A DNA stretch of 64,000 nucleotides from Marinimicrobium sp. C6131 (GTDB taxonomy: Bacteria; Pseudomonadota; Gammaproteobacteria; Pseudomonadales; Cellvibrionaceae), in the NCBI RefSeq assembly GCF_026153455.1, contig NZ_CP110629.1, positions 3,782,001-3,846,000 on the forward strand, written 5' to 3'. The notes under the pieces were generated by a model. It was not told the DNA's origin. It did not search any database and saw nothing but the letters and a program-made list of their open reading frames with translations. The translations under genes and the position numbers were made by a program. This document shows, in pieces, positions 26,539 to 38,800 of this stretch; position 1 is the first letter of the stretch, and the number at the start of each line of letters is the position of its first letter.

Positions 26539-27520
26539 ACTACATATAGTCAGTCTGATTTTTTCGTGTTTTCTAACATCGTGCTCAAAAAGTGAAGGTA
26601 AAGAAATGAGTATTCTAAACGGCAAGCCTCTATTTTCTCTATCAATCAAAGCTTCAGATGTGCGCGCATTTATTGAAGTTAATGGAATCTATGTGCACAC
26701 TGTGAACAGCTCAAGCGGTTCTTCCTCTGTCGAAATTCCCGTCAATCACTACTTTCATCCTGAAACAAACTATTTGGGGGTCGTCGTTTTTCCTCTGGCT
26801 GAGGGAGAAAAACGATCAGCTAAGAGCACTGTTAATCTAACGCTATCTGTAAAGTCAGACGAAAATCCTAATAATAAGTATGACATTGCAGAAATAGAAT
26901 ATCGCGCGAGCCAAGATGATCCCTCAGGTTATAATGGCAGTAATAGTCCGGTGTTCTTGAGCTCAATTGATGCGTTCGCTGAGAAGGACGAGGGTGATGT
27001 GGTGGTCCACCCTGTGGTAGTGGATGATTCAGAAGGAATTAGTATTTCTAGAAAAATCGAAGTTCCGAATAGTCTTCCAGTTTGGGGGTTCTTTGAGAGT
27101 GATGACCTGCCGGACTATTTTCGTATAAGCAAAGACGATTACGCCAGGGATAAAGATGCGCTCTACGAAATCTACAAAGTGATTGAGCAGTCGTTGTCAG
27201 TCGGCGAGGTAGATGAAATTCTGGATCTTTTCGAGGAGCGAAATAGAGAAACAGATCAAGCATTTTATCTTGATCAAGGAGAGACAAGGGACTCTCTAAA
27301 GCAAAGCTTTCTGAGTAGTGTAAATAACGAAAATATCCAGCTTTTAGAGTCTGATAGTATAAAGTTCGGACTTCGTCCAGAGCCTGGTCGGAAATTGGTT
27401 AGATTTATCCGGGCAGACAGGCGCGGTGCCATCGCCTTCAATTTTATTGGCGAAGAAGGCTCAGTGCGGTATGACCTGGTGTTCCGAAAGCAAGATGGAG
27501 AATGGATAATATCTCGATGA
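26513..27520 (+). CDS. Gene C2: lipoprotein partner of A2, unknown function
   Basis: 335-aa lipoprotein (lipobox FLTSC, Cys about residue 22) starting at the ATG at 26513 inside the end of A2. It shares with C1 the landmarks FIEVNGIYVHTVNSSSG, EIPVNHYFHPETNYL, VPNSLPVWGFFESDDLPDYF, FEERNRETDQAFYL and a final LVFRKQDGEWIISR. Between these blocks most positions differ. It is markedly more divergent from C1 than A2 is from A1, as expected if each C matches the variable end of its own A. The codon and base composition is visibly more AT-rich than the flanking genes, as for C1, which hints at a different origin from the host backbone. Confidence 0.7.
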   Translation: MLSIVRRSRLHIVSLIFSCFLTSCSKSEGKEMSILNGKPLFSLSIKASDVRAFIEVNGIYVHTVNSSSGSSSVEIPVNHYFHPETNYLGVVVFPLAEGEKRSAKSTVNLTLSVKSDENPNNKYDIAEIEYRASQDDPSGYNGSNSPVFLSSIDAFAEKDEGDVVVHPVVVDDSEGISISRKIEVPNSLPVWGFFESDDLPDYFRISKDDYARDKDALYEIYKVIEQSLSVGEVDEILDLFEERNRETDQAFYLDQGETRDSLKQSFLSSVNNENIQLLESDSIKFGLRPEPGRKLVRFIRADRRGAIAFNFIGEEGSVRYDLVFRKQDGEWIISR

Positions 27521-27661
27521 TCGTTGAGCAACCGTTTTCGATCGCTGGTTCTTTGAAAGGGTCTGGTAGACTACTAAAAACTTGTCAATGGATACGAGCA
27601 AGATGAATTATACGCCGAATGTGCGACCATGCCGTGGCATCGCACGCCAATTTTAACTGCA

Positions 27662-27693
27662 TCACACAAAAATGGATAAAGGGCTGGCATAAT
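27662..27693 (+). promoter_or_regulatory. Shared promoter-like block upstream of B3
   Basis: TCACACA (27662-27668), 16 nt, TGGCATAAT (27685-27693), as before B1 and B2. It is also the nearest recognisable promoter upstream of the giant FHA gene. Confidence 0.55.
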
Positions 27694-27736
27694 GCCGCCC
27701 TTTGAAGACTGACACGGAACACAAGGAGTGCACGTC

Positions 27737-29818
27737 ATGCCCCTCGCTTTACTGCGCCAGCTTACTCTGGCTTCTCTGATGACCTTTGGTTTGACCGCCT
27801 GTGGCGGCAGTGGTGGGGGTGGCCCGGAGCCCGGCTCGTCCAGCAGTCAATCGTCCAATTCATCCTCGTCTTCCAGCGTGTCGCAGACAAGCTCAAGCTC
27901 GTCTGAGTCCTCTGTCAGTTCCAGTTCCAGCTCAACTTCCAGTTCAGTATCAAGCTCCAGTAGCTCGAGCCAACCCGCTGACCTTGAGCCCGCCCCTTTC
28001 TCGTTCGAGCCTCAATTTGATGTAGAGCCTGGTGCCACACTGACCAGCAATACCGTCACCGTCAGCGGTATTGATGCCGTTACCACGATTTCGGTTACCG
28101 GCGGTCAATACAGTATCGGCGGTGGCGCTTATACCGACGCCGACGGCGAGGTGGACCTGGATGACGAAGTCAGGGTTCAAGTGACGGCCTCCGGGAATTT
28201 CAGCACCGAAGCGTCTGCCACACTGACGATTGGTGGGATTAGCGGCACCTTTACCGTTACCACCGAAGCCGAAGATACGACACCAAATGCCTTCGGCTTT
28301 GCCCCCCAGGAAGGGTTGGCGCCCGAAACAGAGGTAACCAGTGAAGAGGTCGAGATCAGCGGGATCAACACCCCCGTGGCCGTCAATATCACCGGTGGTG
28401 AGTACCGGGTCAACGGTGGAGAGTTCACCACCGAAGCGGGAGAGCTTCAGTCGGGAGATGCTGTCTCACTGCGTGCAGTAACGCTTAGTGGTCCTGACCA
28501 AACCCGGGAGGTGACGATCACCATCGGAACCGAAACCGTCGAGTGGGCGTTGACCACCGCCCCGGATGAAGAGCCTCCGGTTGGTGAAATCGCGTTCCCG
28601 CCCCCCATGAGCGCCAGCGGCGCTGAAACCCTGACTATCCGTGGTCGTGCTTCCGATGAACTCAGTGATGTCGCCGAAGTTACCTTGACCGTACACCACC
28701 AGGACAGCACCGTTCCCTATACCCTGGAACCTGATGAGGAAACCGGCTTTGCCGAATGGCAGCAGAGCATCACCCTGGCCCCAGGTGAAAACCGGGTATC
28801 GCTTCAGGTCATAGACGAAGCGGGCAATGAGCTGGAAGAGCCGGTGGAAGTGACGGTGGTGGGGCAGGACTATACGGCGCCGTTTCCGGATGATGAGCAA
28901 GCGCTGTTTTCGATTGAAGAAATGCTTTATGACGAGGTTCATAACCGTCTTCTTTTACTGGGTATCGACCAAGATGGTGGGGAGGCTGGATATCGCTCTG
29001 TGTTAGCGGTGGACCTGAGTACCGGTATGCGCTCTCCTTTCGCTGAAAATGACGGAGAGAACGAGTCTCTTGGTTTCTCGAATCTTGGTGTTGGTGCCAT
29101 TGATCCTGAGCATAATCGTCTGATAGCCGCTAGTAGCCGCGGAGGGGACATTTACGAGATTGACCTCGATACTGGTATTGGCGCAGTGCTTCTGAAATCG
29201 AAGTCCGGAGACAGTGCTTCGGCTTTTGACTTTCCTGAAGACATTGTTCTGTCTCGTATAGAAGCTGAGGTTATATATATCCTTTCTGCAAGTAGTGCGG
29301 GAAGTATTGACGGGGATCACAACCGACTTTTGAAGGTAAATTTGGCCACCGGTGACCGTGAGGTCATTTCAGATCCAGAGGCGGGCGTCGGTTCAGGCCC
29401 TGACTTTGGGGTTTCGTTACGACTTGCAGTCAGTAAAGAAGAAGAGTGGGCGTACCTACAAAATCGTAATGAACTATTCAAAGTCAGTTTAACTAACGGT
29501 GACAGGGAAAGTATTCCCCTGGATTTCCCCACCGATAACAGCATATCCATTAAAAATATGTTCCTTTCGGATGAAGATGACGAGTTATATATCATCGAGT
29601 TATACAAGGGTTTAATGAAACTGGATAATTCCACAGGCGAATGGACTGTATTGCATCCCTACACTGAAGGTGATGATTTCGATTCAGGGTTGGCAGAAGG
29701 CGTCCATCTTGTGCCGAAGGACGATTACTTGTTTGTGGCCCAAGATATGTATAAAGCGGTTTCTGCGTACGATTTGATTACAAATGAATTCGTGGTCATT
29801 ACCCGCTACTCCGAATAA
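27737..29818 (+). CDS. B3: Ser-linker, Ig-like and beta-propeller-like lipoprotein
   Basis: 693-aa lipoprotein with the B-family layout: lipobox LTAC, serine-rich linker slightly longer than in B1 and B2, two related beta domains, an Ig-like domain, and a propeller-like end. Blade-type repeats include VLAVDLSTGMRSPF, IYEIDLDTGIGAVL, LLKVNLATGDREVI and LFKVSLTNGDRESI. It sits directly before the full FHA gene with a weak hairpin between, so B3, FHA and tpsB may form one transcription unit. A role as accessory surface protein of the TPS system is inference from position. Confidence 0.75.
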   Translation: MPLALLRQLTLASLMTFGLTACGGSGGGGPEPGSSSSQSSNSSSSSSVSQTSSSSSESSVSSSSSSTSSSVSSSSSSSQPADLEPAPFSFEPQFDVEPGATLTSNTVTVSGIDAVTTISVTGGQYSIGGGAYTDADGEVDLDDEVRVQVTASGNFSTEASATLTIGGISGTFTVTTEAEDTTPNAFGFAPQEGLAPETEVTSEEVEISGINTPVAVNITGGEYRVNGGEFTTEAGELQSGDAVSLRAVTLSGPDQTREVTITIGTETVEWALTTAPDEEPPVGEIAFPPPMSASGAETLTIRGRASDELSDVAEVTLTVHHQDSTVPYTLEPDEETGFAEWQQSITLAPGENRVSLQVIDEAGNELEEPVEVTVVGQDYTAPFPDDEQALFSIEEMLYDEVHNRLLLLGIDQDGGEAGYRSVLAVDLSTGMRSPFAENDGENESLGFSNLGVGAIDPEHNRLIAASSRGGDIYEIDLDTGIGAVLLKSKSGDSASAFDFPEDIVLSRIEAEVIYILSASSAGSIDGDHNRLLKVNLATGDREVISDPEAGVGSGPDFGVSLRLAVSKEEEWAYLQNRNELFKVSLTNGDRESIPLDFPTDNSISIKNMFLSDEDDELYIIELYKGLMKLDNSTGEWTVLHPYTEGDDFDSGLAEGVHLVPKDDYLFVAQDMYKAVSAYDLITNEFVVITRYSE

Positions 29819-29844
29819 CTTCCGGAAGCTATTGAAATTAAAGC

Positions 29845-29869
29845 AGGCCCGATCTGATCTCTCGGGCCT
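29845..29869 (+). terminator. Hairpin after B3
   Basis: Stem AGGCCCGA / TCGGGCCT, the same element as after B1 and B2 but with a longer loop. No U-tract. It lies 24 nt before the FHA start, so read-through must be possible unless FHA has its own promoter. Confidence 0.45.
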
Positions 29870-29892
29870 TACGTCTGATAAGGATTGTTACC

Positions 29893-32800
29893 ATGACGCC
29901 TCCCTCCTCTCGCGCGAATACCGCTCTGTCCTTCTCCAAGCGCAAGCTCTATTTGGCCATGCTGGCCTGTTCTCCATTGGTTATGTCTCAGCCGGCGGCA
30001 GCTGGCCCGGAAGGGGGGCGCATTACCGGAGGCTCAGCCCAGATATCGGCAGAGCAGAAGCAGACCCTGATTGAGCAATACTCGGATCGAATTGCAATCG
30101 ACTGGGACAGCTTTGATCTGGATGCCGACGAGGTGGTCAGCTTTCTACAGCCAGGCGCGGATTCGGTGGCGCTTAACCGCATACTGAGCGAATCGGCCTC
30201 GGATATTCGTGGACGTATCAATGCCAACGGCCATGTGGTGCTGGTCAACCCCCGAGGCATAGTGTTCGGTGAGTCGGCTCAGGTCAATGTGGGCGGCCTG
30301 CTGGCCAGCGGTCTCGATATCGGCGTTGATGATTTTATGAATGGCGATTTTGCCTTTTCCGCGCTGGACGGAGCCGAAGGTGCGGTCATCAACCAGGGAA
30401 CGCTGCAGGCGTCACTGGGTGGTTCGATAGGGCTGCTGGGTAAAGCCGTCACTAACGAAGGGCTGATCCGCGCTGAACTGGGGTCGGTAACGCTGGCCGC
30501 GGGTAAAGAGGCGGTGATGACGTTCGATAGCGACGGCCTGATGGGTATACGGGTAACCGAGTCCATTCTTCAGAATGAGTTGGGCGTCGATCCCGCGGTA
30601 CTGAATGAAGGTTCCATTGAAGCCAAGGGTGGCCGAGTACTTCTGACTGCTTCAGCCAGCCGGGACGTATTCTCCCAGGCGGTCAATACTGGTTCGCTGG
30701 CGGAGGCGCGCAGCGTGGTTATGCATGATGATGGCAGCTTTACGCTGCGCGAAGGGGCGGATCTGGTCAATACGGGTGAGATTCGGGTCGGGCACTCGCA
30801 GCACGCCGGTAGCGCGGTCCTGTTGGGCGAGAACGTCACTCAGAGTGGCCTCGTTGAAGCCAATACCGAAGATGGTGGTGGCGGGCGAGTTGAGCTCAAT
30901 GCTCGGGATACGACCTTACTGAAACGCGGCAGCGAAACTCAGGCGCAGTCCTCTGTTGACGGGCAGGGTGGTGAAGTCATGGTGCTGGGCCAATATGTAG
31001 GCGCTGAGGCCACTGCGTCTGTAGGCGCTTCAGGAGCGGAAGGCGGCGGGCGCATTTATCTTGGGGGCGACTATCGGGGTGAAAATCCCTGGTTGCCCAA
31101 TGCAGAAAAAACGATTGTGCAGGCACAAGTCGAGCTAAAGGCCAGCGCCGCGGCTAGTGGCGACGGTGGTCGAATTATCGTCTGGGCTGACGAGAGTACA
31201 AGGTTTGATGGTCATATCGAAGCTACCGGCGCATCGGATGGCTTGGGTGGCTTTGCGGAGGTGTCCGGGAAGAGACAGTTGGCTTTCTCTGGAAAGGCTG
31301 ACTTGTTCGGGGGAAACGGTGCGGGAACGCTTCTTCTGGATCCAGACGAAATTGTCATTGTCGAGAGAAGCGACGGGAGTCTGGAGTACGATGAAGACGG
31401 AAGTTACCAAATCGAATTTGATGGTGGGGATCCAGTATTTAGCATTTCTCCGGGAACAATAGTAAGTAACTTGCAGAGCAATGGCGGATCAAATGTCATT
31501 CTTCAAGCTACTAACAGCATTTCGGTAGATGACGCTATAAATGCCCGTACGAACACATCTGATTCATGGCTTAAATTCCAATCCGGTGGAAGTATATCGA
31601 TAAAACAGAATATTTCCTTGGGAAGTAGTAGCTTCGAGGCAATCGCTGGGCATGAAACCTGTGGTGATGCGTTATGCCAAGGCGAAGTAGGGAGCAGGGC
31701 CATTACTCTTGCTCCCGGGAAATCGATACAGTCGTCCGGAGAGATCGTTCTAAACGCTACAGATAGTATTGAACTGGAGGGAGGTGACGATAGCCAAATT
31801 TCAGGTTCCTCCATCACACTAAAATCCCGCAATACCATCAATGTCGGCGCGAACCTTACATCGGAAGAAGGCAGTATCCGTATTCACGCAGGCGACAGCT
31901 CCCTTGAGGTCCAGGATCTAAACTATGACTCCGAAGGCGATCATGTCTTCACCGGAGACCTTACAATCTCCGGAGCACTGAACTCCAGCGGCTCTGATAT
32001 CTTCCTGGACGCCGCAGGCTCGGTCCAACTCTTTGGTGAGGCTCAAACCGTCGGCGGTGACTTTAACGTTGGGAGCTATCATGCTCCAGGGGCATTCTAT
32101 AGCTTGGAATACGCGGACTCGAATTCAGACGAACGTGTAGCGCTTGACGAAATCACCCGCGAGGGCTCTATAGATACCTCGTCTACTCTTGGCGGCGGGA
32201 AGGTTATCATCAAAACCGACGGTTCTGGGTCGGCTAGTGGCGATGTCCGGGTTGGTAGCCTGTTCTTTGGCTACCCCTACAGCGTTGACAGCGAGGACAA
32301 TGAAAATCCCATTCATCAGCAGACCGGTGGGGTAGATATTACGGCCGCCGGGGATATTAATTTCTCCCGGGTGATCAACTTCAATGATACGGGTCCCAGA
32401 GATTCCGATGGGAATGTTGTTGGGGGGCACACTGGGGAGGAAGCGTATTTAACGGCTAAGGCGAACGGTAGTATTAGTTTTGACGCTGACGTCGACTCGC
32501 AGAACGCGACTTCGGAAAACGGGTGGTCCAGTACGGCCGGGAGCGCCGTCATTTTTGATCTTTACGGGGATGCTCGGGATGCCCTGAATATTTCGTTGAC
32601 CGCGGATGCCGATGACGGCGGAGATGGATCAATTACCACATCCGGCGATATCTATACCTCAGGCGGTAATTTTAGCGCCTCGGGTCAGACCATAAACTTT
32701 GGTGGCGCCGTTATAACCCGGTACGCAAATGCGCTTGAGGATGGAGAGATTGAGGTCAACGATGAGAAGCGTTATGGAGTGGCTGACTGGTCCACGGGGG

Positions 32801-35800
32801 GTAACGTCGAACTGAGCGTTTCGGAAGAAGTGTCGCTGGGAACCATTGTGACGGCGGATAGTTGTACTAACGGTGGCTGCGAAGGAAATTTCACCCTGTC
32901 GATGGATGTGGAGGGTTCCCCCTCCGAAGAGCTCCTGGTGGATCAAACCTCCGAATCACGCCTGGATATTGTCGGCAATTTCGTATTTGAAAACCTCAAT
33001 GAGAACGCCGTGGTGAATCTTGACTTGCGTGGGACAGGAAACCGCCTCCACGGAGGGGGCGCGGCGCATTCGGCGAAAATCACCACCACCGGCGATGTGA
33101 GTCTATTTAGCACTACGGATCTCGTTCTGACTGATTTTGATGCGGGAGGATCGCTCTCCGCTGCTGTCCTTGGCGCAATCAATATCGACAGTGACAACGA
33201 TCTGACGCTGGGCTCCATCACCACTCAACAAGAGGGACAGAACGGATCCAATATTACCATCAATTCCGATGGCTCCCTGTCATTGGAGGACGGAGCGGAG
33301 ATCAATGCATCGGCCGGGTCCCGTACCGATGGGGGCCCCGGGTTTAACGGTGGGTCCATTGTGGTCACGGCCGATGACAATATCGAACTTGGCGGGAATC
33401 TGATTTCCACGGGCGGAGCGGGCAATGATACCAGTACCTTTGGTGACGGAGAACATGGTGGGTCCGGTGGAAAGGTGGAAATCAGGTCTGAGGCTGGCCG
33501 CGTAACTCTGTCAGAAATAAACACTAGTGGTGGCAATGGACACTCAGAAAGCCACGCTTGGCGGGCCAATACAGCCAACGGAGGCAGCGGGGGTGACATC
33601 ATAGTTACTGCCGCTAACGGGATTACCTTAACGGGTGACGTGAGATCCTCAGGCGGTGCGCTGTCGTCGAATGACGCTGAACCCGATGCCTCTCATGGTG
33701 AAGGTGGACGTATAGGCTTGAATGACGATGTACTCGTTGATTCTTCGGCACTGGTGATTCGCAATGACGCCGGTCCGATTGACGTCGAGGGGTTGGCGCA
33801 TGATTCCGATATCCAAGCGGGTGACTTCACCATCACCGGGTCGTTGGGTGCGGTAAATTCGGATTCAGCCTTGACCTTGCATACAGGAAAGACCACGTTC
33901 GGTGGCACTGTCGGTGACTCCAATGCCGTTAATTTTACTGAATTGACGATCAATAGCTACGGCGATGTCCAGTTCGGTGGAAACTCGGCCCCGGTCGCGG
34001 ACAGGATTCAAGTCAATGCGACTGGCACTGGCGGGCAATCGCTGGCGCTGACGAATACGGTCAATCATTGGGTTCTGAATGATGGTGTTGAGAGCGACAG
34101 CTCTATAACGTTCAAAGAGGAACAGAATCCCCACTTTCATTTCAATGGTTTCTCCGCGCTGATTGGCGGTAGCGGGACAGATCACTTCGCGGTGTCGCAT
34201 AGTGATGCGGTTTACACCATCACGGACAATGGTGGTGAGGGAAATTCGGTCTCCTCTTATTCTGAAGACGCCCACCTGTGGACTTTGACCGGCGACGGTT
34301 CGGCGAACAGTCTGACGTCACGAACGGGCTCATCCACCAGTATCACGTTTTCCGGTATCCAGGTGCTGAAAGGCTCTGGCGACGACCACCTACAGGGACG
34401 CAACAGCAACACCGATTGGGTCTACAGCGTTGACGATCGGTGGACGCTCTTTGAGCCGGACACGAACACGAATCCATTGGTTGCCTTTGATGGTATGAGC
34501 ACAGTGGTCGGTGGTGACGGCAATGACCGCTTCACCCTGTCGGTCGATGCGGTCTACACCGGCGCAATCGATGGCGGTGAGCAAGCGGCTGGTTCGGCCA
34601 GCACCAACAGCCTGACCATTAACGGCAATCCCAATCTTTGGTATCTGGATGGTCGTACTGAGAGTGCGGTGGTCGAGCGTGATGCAACAGCCAATTTACG
34701 ACTCGGGAGTTTCAGCCGTATACAACGGCTGGAAGGTACGGGCCAAGACCAGGTCCAGGGCCGCAATGAGGCCACCGATTGGGTCTATGGCGCTGACAGT
34801 CAGTGGACCCTCTATGAACCGGATACCACCAATAACGCCCTGATATCGCTGATTGGCATGAGCAAGGTTACCGGTGGTGCGGGTGCGGATCGGTTCATGC
34901 TGGTCGAGAACGCCTATTTCGCGGGTGAGGTCGACGGTGGGTCTGAAGCGGGCAATACTCTCTCGGTCAATGGCGGGACCAATCACTGGTACCTGGACCA
35001 CTCGGCGGCCGATAGGGCGGCCGTACAGGAAGGGGGTGATACCCGGGTCGAAGCCTTTCGTGGTATTCAAACACTGGAAGGCGCGGGAGCAGACACTTTT
35101 TACGGACGCGACCAGGGTACCGACTGGGAGCTTACCGCGGGTACGACCTTGTCGGATAACCAATGGACTCTGAACGAAGTCGACGCGGAGGGTCTTAAGA
35201 ATCTGACACTGTCGGGTATGGCTTCGTTGGTGGGTGGGTCAGCCGAGGACAGCTTTACACTCACAGCCGGAACCGCGTTTGACGGCGCACTGGATGGAGG
35301 CCTCACGGCGAGTAACAGGCTCAGTCTGGCCAGTGATGATAATCACTGGACCGTCACGCACTTTGGCGATAATGGCGCGACCGGTTCTGTGGTCGATCGA
35401 ATCAATCAGTTTGTATCATTCGGCACGCTGTCCGGTAGTGGTGGAGATGTATTTGCCGCACCTGATGTCGCCAATGTGTGGATGTTGGGCGGCGCTGGTT
35501 CGGGCACTCTGGCCCCCGTTTCTGATCCCGACGAAATGATTCAGTTTGATGGTATGGCAGCCCTGGTCGGCGGCGTTACTACCGATACCTTTACCGTCTC
35601 AGGTGATACGCTCTTTGCTGGCGTGATTGATGGTGGTGCTGGCGCTAACGACACGCTGAATCTTGAAGGCCTGACGCAAGCCGTCACCGTGGGGATGCTG
35701 GCGCCGGATAACCAGGCGTCAGGTTGGGTGGCCCGGACTGACGACGATATCACTATCCGCAATATCGAAACCCTGACCGCCGCCGAAGCTGGCAATGACG

Positions 35801-38800
35801 TTGCCGGCGGTACCGGCAATCAGCTTTTGGGGCCCCTGTCGGGCTATTACCTGTGGACTCTGACCGGCGAAAATACCGGCACTGTTCAACCCACCTCGGG
35901 CGAGTCCCAACCCAATAACAGCGCTGATCGCGTACTGGATTTTTCCGGCTTTGCTTATCTGGTGGGTGGCGAGGACAGCGATTTCCGCTTTGACGGCGGA
36001 GATGCCGTGGGCGGAATAACCGGTGGTAGCGGCAATACCTGGCTGGATTATTCACTGGCGATCGGAGACCTGTGCGTCAACCTGCTTGCGGGCAGTGAAG
36101 CCTGCGATGGTCCTCTGTTGGATAACATCGATGGGGTGATTGGCAACAGCAGTTCTGGCTTCAACAGTCAGTTGCGGGCCAATGGTAATGAGGATTACGT
36201 CTGGCGAATTCAAAATAATGGACACAGCCGTGCTGATGGGATCAATGACGGGGCCTTCGAATACGACGGGGACGACGTCGAATTTATTGACTTCAATCAG
36301 CTGGTGGGTGGTGCCAGTGTGGATACCTTCCTGTTTGAAAGTGGAGGAAGACTGACCGGTTACGTCGATGGCCGGGCCGGCAGTGACATCGTTGATACCC
36401 GGCAACTTGGTGCCGCCGTGGCGTTTCGGCTCAGGGAGCAGGCTCCAGACGGCACCAGTGGTTCACCCTTATGGCTCAAGGGTATGGAAACCATTCGGGC
36501 CCACACTGATCGTGAGAATCTGTTGATCGGCCCGGACCTCCAAAGTGACTGGATAATTGATCGGGCCAATGGTGGTCGTCTGGTAGCCGAGGGTCAGACG
36601 GTCAGCTTCACGGGCATCCAGACCCTTTGGGGTGGCTCGAATCAAGATGATTTCACCTTGGTACGAAATGGCGGGCAGACCGGCTCCTTAAGCGGCGGCG
36701 TTAATGGTGGCGAGGGCACAGATACTCTGACCATTGGCAGCGCCGATGGCGAGGCAATCGACTGGACGGTGGACGGTTTTGCCGCAGGCAGTGCCGATCG
36801 GGCTGGTACCTTCACGGGTATCGAGGTTTTGGCCGGAGGTCAGGGGGATGATCGCGTTACCTTGACCGGCGCTCAGGCCTGGGTGCAAAGCATCGCCGCC
36901 GGCGCCGGTACCAACACGCTCACCTACGATGTCGATCCTAACGACGTGAACGCAGCGACCTGGGCTTTGAGTGGGCCTCGCAACGGCTCGGTGACATTGG
37001 GTGATGCGGAAAACGGTATCAACTTTACCGCCACCAGTGCGCTGACGGGGTCGGGCAACGACACTCTGCGAGGTACCGATAACCCCAGCGAATGGACCAT
37101 CTCCGGCGCGCATGAGGGCACGCTGGAAACATCGGCTTCGGGCGACGAGCAAGCCCTAAGCTTCGCCGGCATAAGCACCCTCTCTGGTGGCAGCGGTGAC
37201 AATACCCTGACCGCCAGCGGCCCAAACACTTGGGTGCTGACCGACACAGGTACCGGCAGCCTCAATGAAGTGCTGAACTTCAATGGTATGGATGAATTGG
37301 TCGGTGATGGCGAGAACAACTCCCTGCAGGGTCCGAACCGAGATAACTATTGGCTCCTGACCGGTTCGGATCAGGGAGTAGTTTCTGCTGCGAGCGGAGA
37401 TGCAGCCAGCCCCGCCGTGGAAGGAACCGCCACTGACTTTGTCGGCATGATGACATTGGTTGGTGGGCAAGAGGGCGACCAGTTTGTGGCGTCAGCCACG
37501 GGCGCTTTGTTCTCCGGTCTGCTCAACGGAGGTGAGCCCGTCGGTCAAGTGGATGATCGAGACAGTGTCGACCTGAGCCAACGTTCGTCAAACGAGCGGA
37601 TCACCGTGGGAATGGGGGATGCCCTGGATGTCGATGTGAGCATCGTCAATATCGAAACCCTCACAGCCAACCCTGATGCCAATAGCGGGAATCAGGGACA
37701 CATTCTGAAAGGTCCTCAAGAGGGTACCTACCAGTGGATTATTACCGACATTAACACCGGTAAGGTGTTCCCCGAGAACAATGAGCGGACCGACACCATC
37801 CTGGCCTTTCATGACTTTGCTTTTCTGGAAGGCAGTGAGAACAATGTGTTTGCCTTCGAAGGCGGAGACCTGACCGGCGGGGTAACCGGTGGCAGTGGCT
37901 CCAACTTCCTGGATTACTCCAATAGCGACGAGGATATCTGCATCGCCCTGCTGGGCGGAGTCTCCGGGTGCGATGGCATGGCCATGGAGGGGATCAACGG
38001 TATTATCGGCAATCACACCGATAACGCGTCACCCAACAGTACGTTGCGCGTGGTGGGTGACGGCGATTACACCTGGAGCGTGCAGAAACTTGACGAGCTG
38101 GCCTCCAGCGATGGCATCAACGACGGCATCTTCGACATCGGTGGCGATAATGAAATCCGTTTTATCGACTTCAATCATCTGGTGGGCAGTGACGGCAATA
38201 ACCGGTTCGAGTTTGTCGGCTCCGGCGAGATCACCGGCTCAGTGGACGGCGGTGCCACTCGCGGGAATGGCCGCAATGTGATCGATACCACTGGCTCTGA
38301 TTATGGTTTTGCCTTCTGGCAGTCAACGCCGTCGGGGTCAGGCGAGACGGACACCGCTTTGAGGGTACAGAACATTCAAACGCTGAGCGCACGCAACGAC
38401 CGGCATAATGTGCTTCACGGTGTTGACAGCGAGGCTACCTGGACGGTCACCGGCACGGACTCGGGCTACCTGGGTAACGATTCGCTTCGCTTCGAGGGGG
38501 TTCAACATCTGAAGGGCGGTTCTGCAAGGGATACCTTTGTGGTGAACACCGGGGGACTAATCACCGGCGCCATCGACGGTGGCGGAAACGATGACACCCT
38601 TGAGGTAACGAGTGAAGGTGACGACTCGATTCACTGGAGGGTCAGCGGGAAAGATCAGGGCTCGGTCGAGGATCGTGTTGCGTCCTTTACGGGCCTGTCC
38701 GACCTTCTTGGCGGTGAAGGCGATGATCGCTTTACCCTGACATCGGCGGCACAGGTCTCCGGCATCGACGGTGGTAACGGCGACAATGGATTGGCGTATC

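Larger units (their letters stand above)
24256..27520 (+). repeat. Duplicated segment A/C, copy 2
   Basis: Second copy of the block that starts in pbpC at 15911. The left junction falls between 24253 (last base matching FHA) and 24256 (first base matching pbpC). It contains A2 and C2. Confidence 0.85.
27646..29892 (+). repeat. Duplicated segment B, copy 3
   Basis: Third B block, from the conserved CCAATTTTAACTGC through the promoter block, B3 and its hairpin to the start of the intact FHA gene. This is probably the arrangement closest to the ancestral B-FHA order. Confidence 0.8.
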
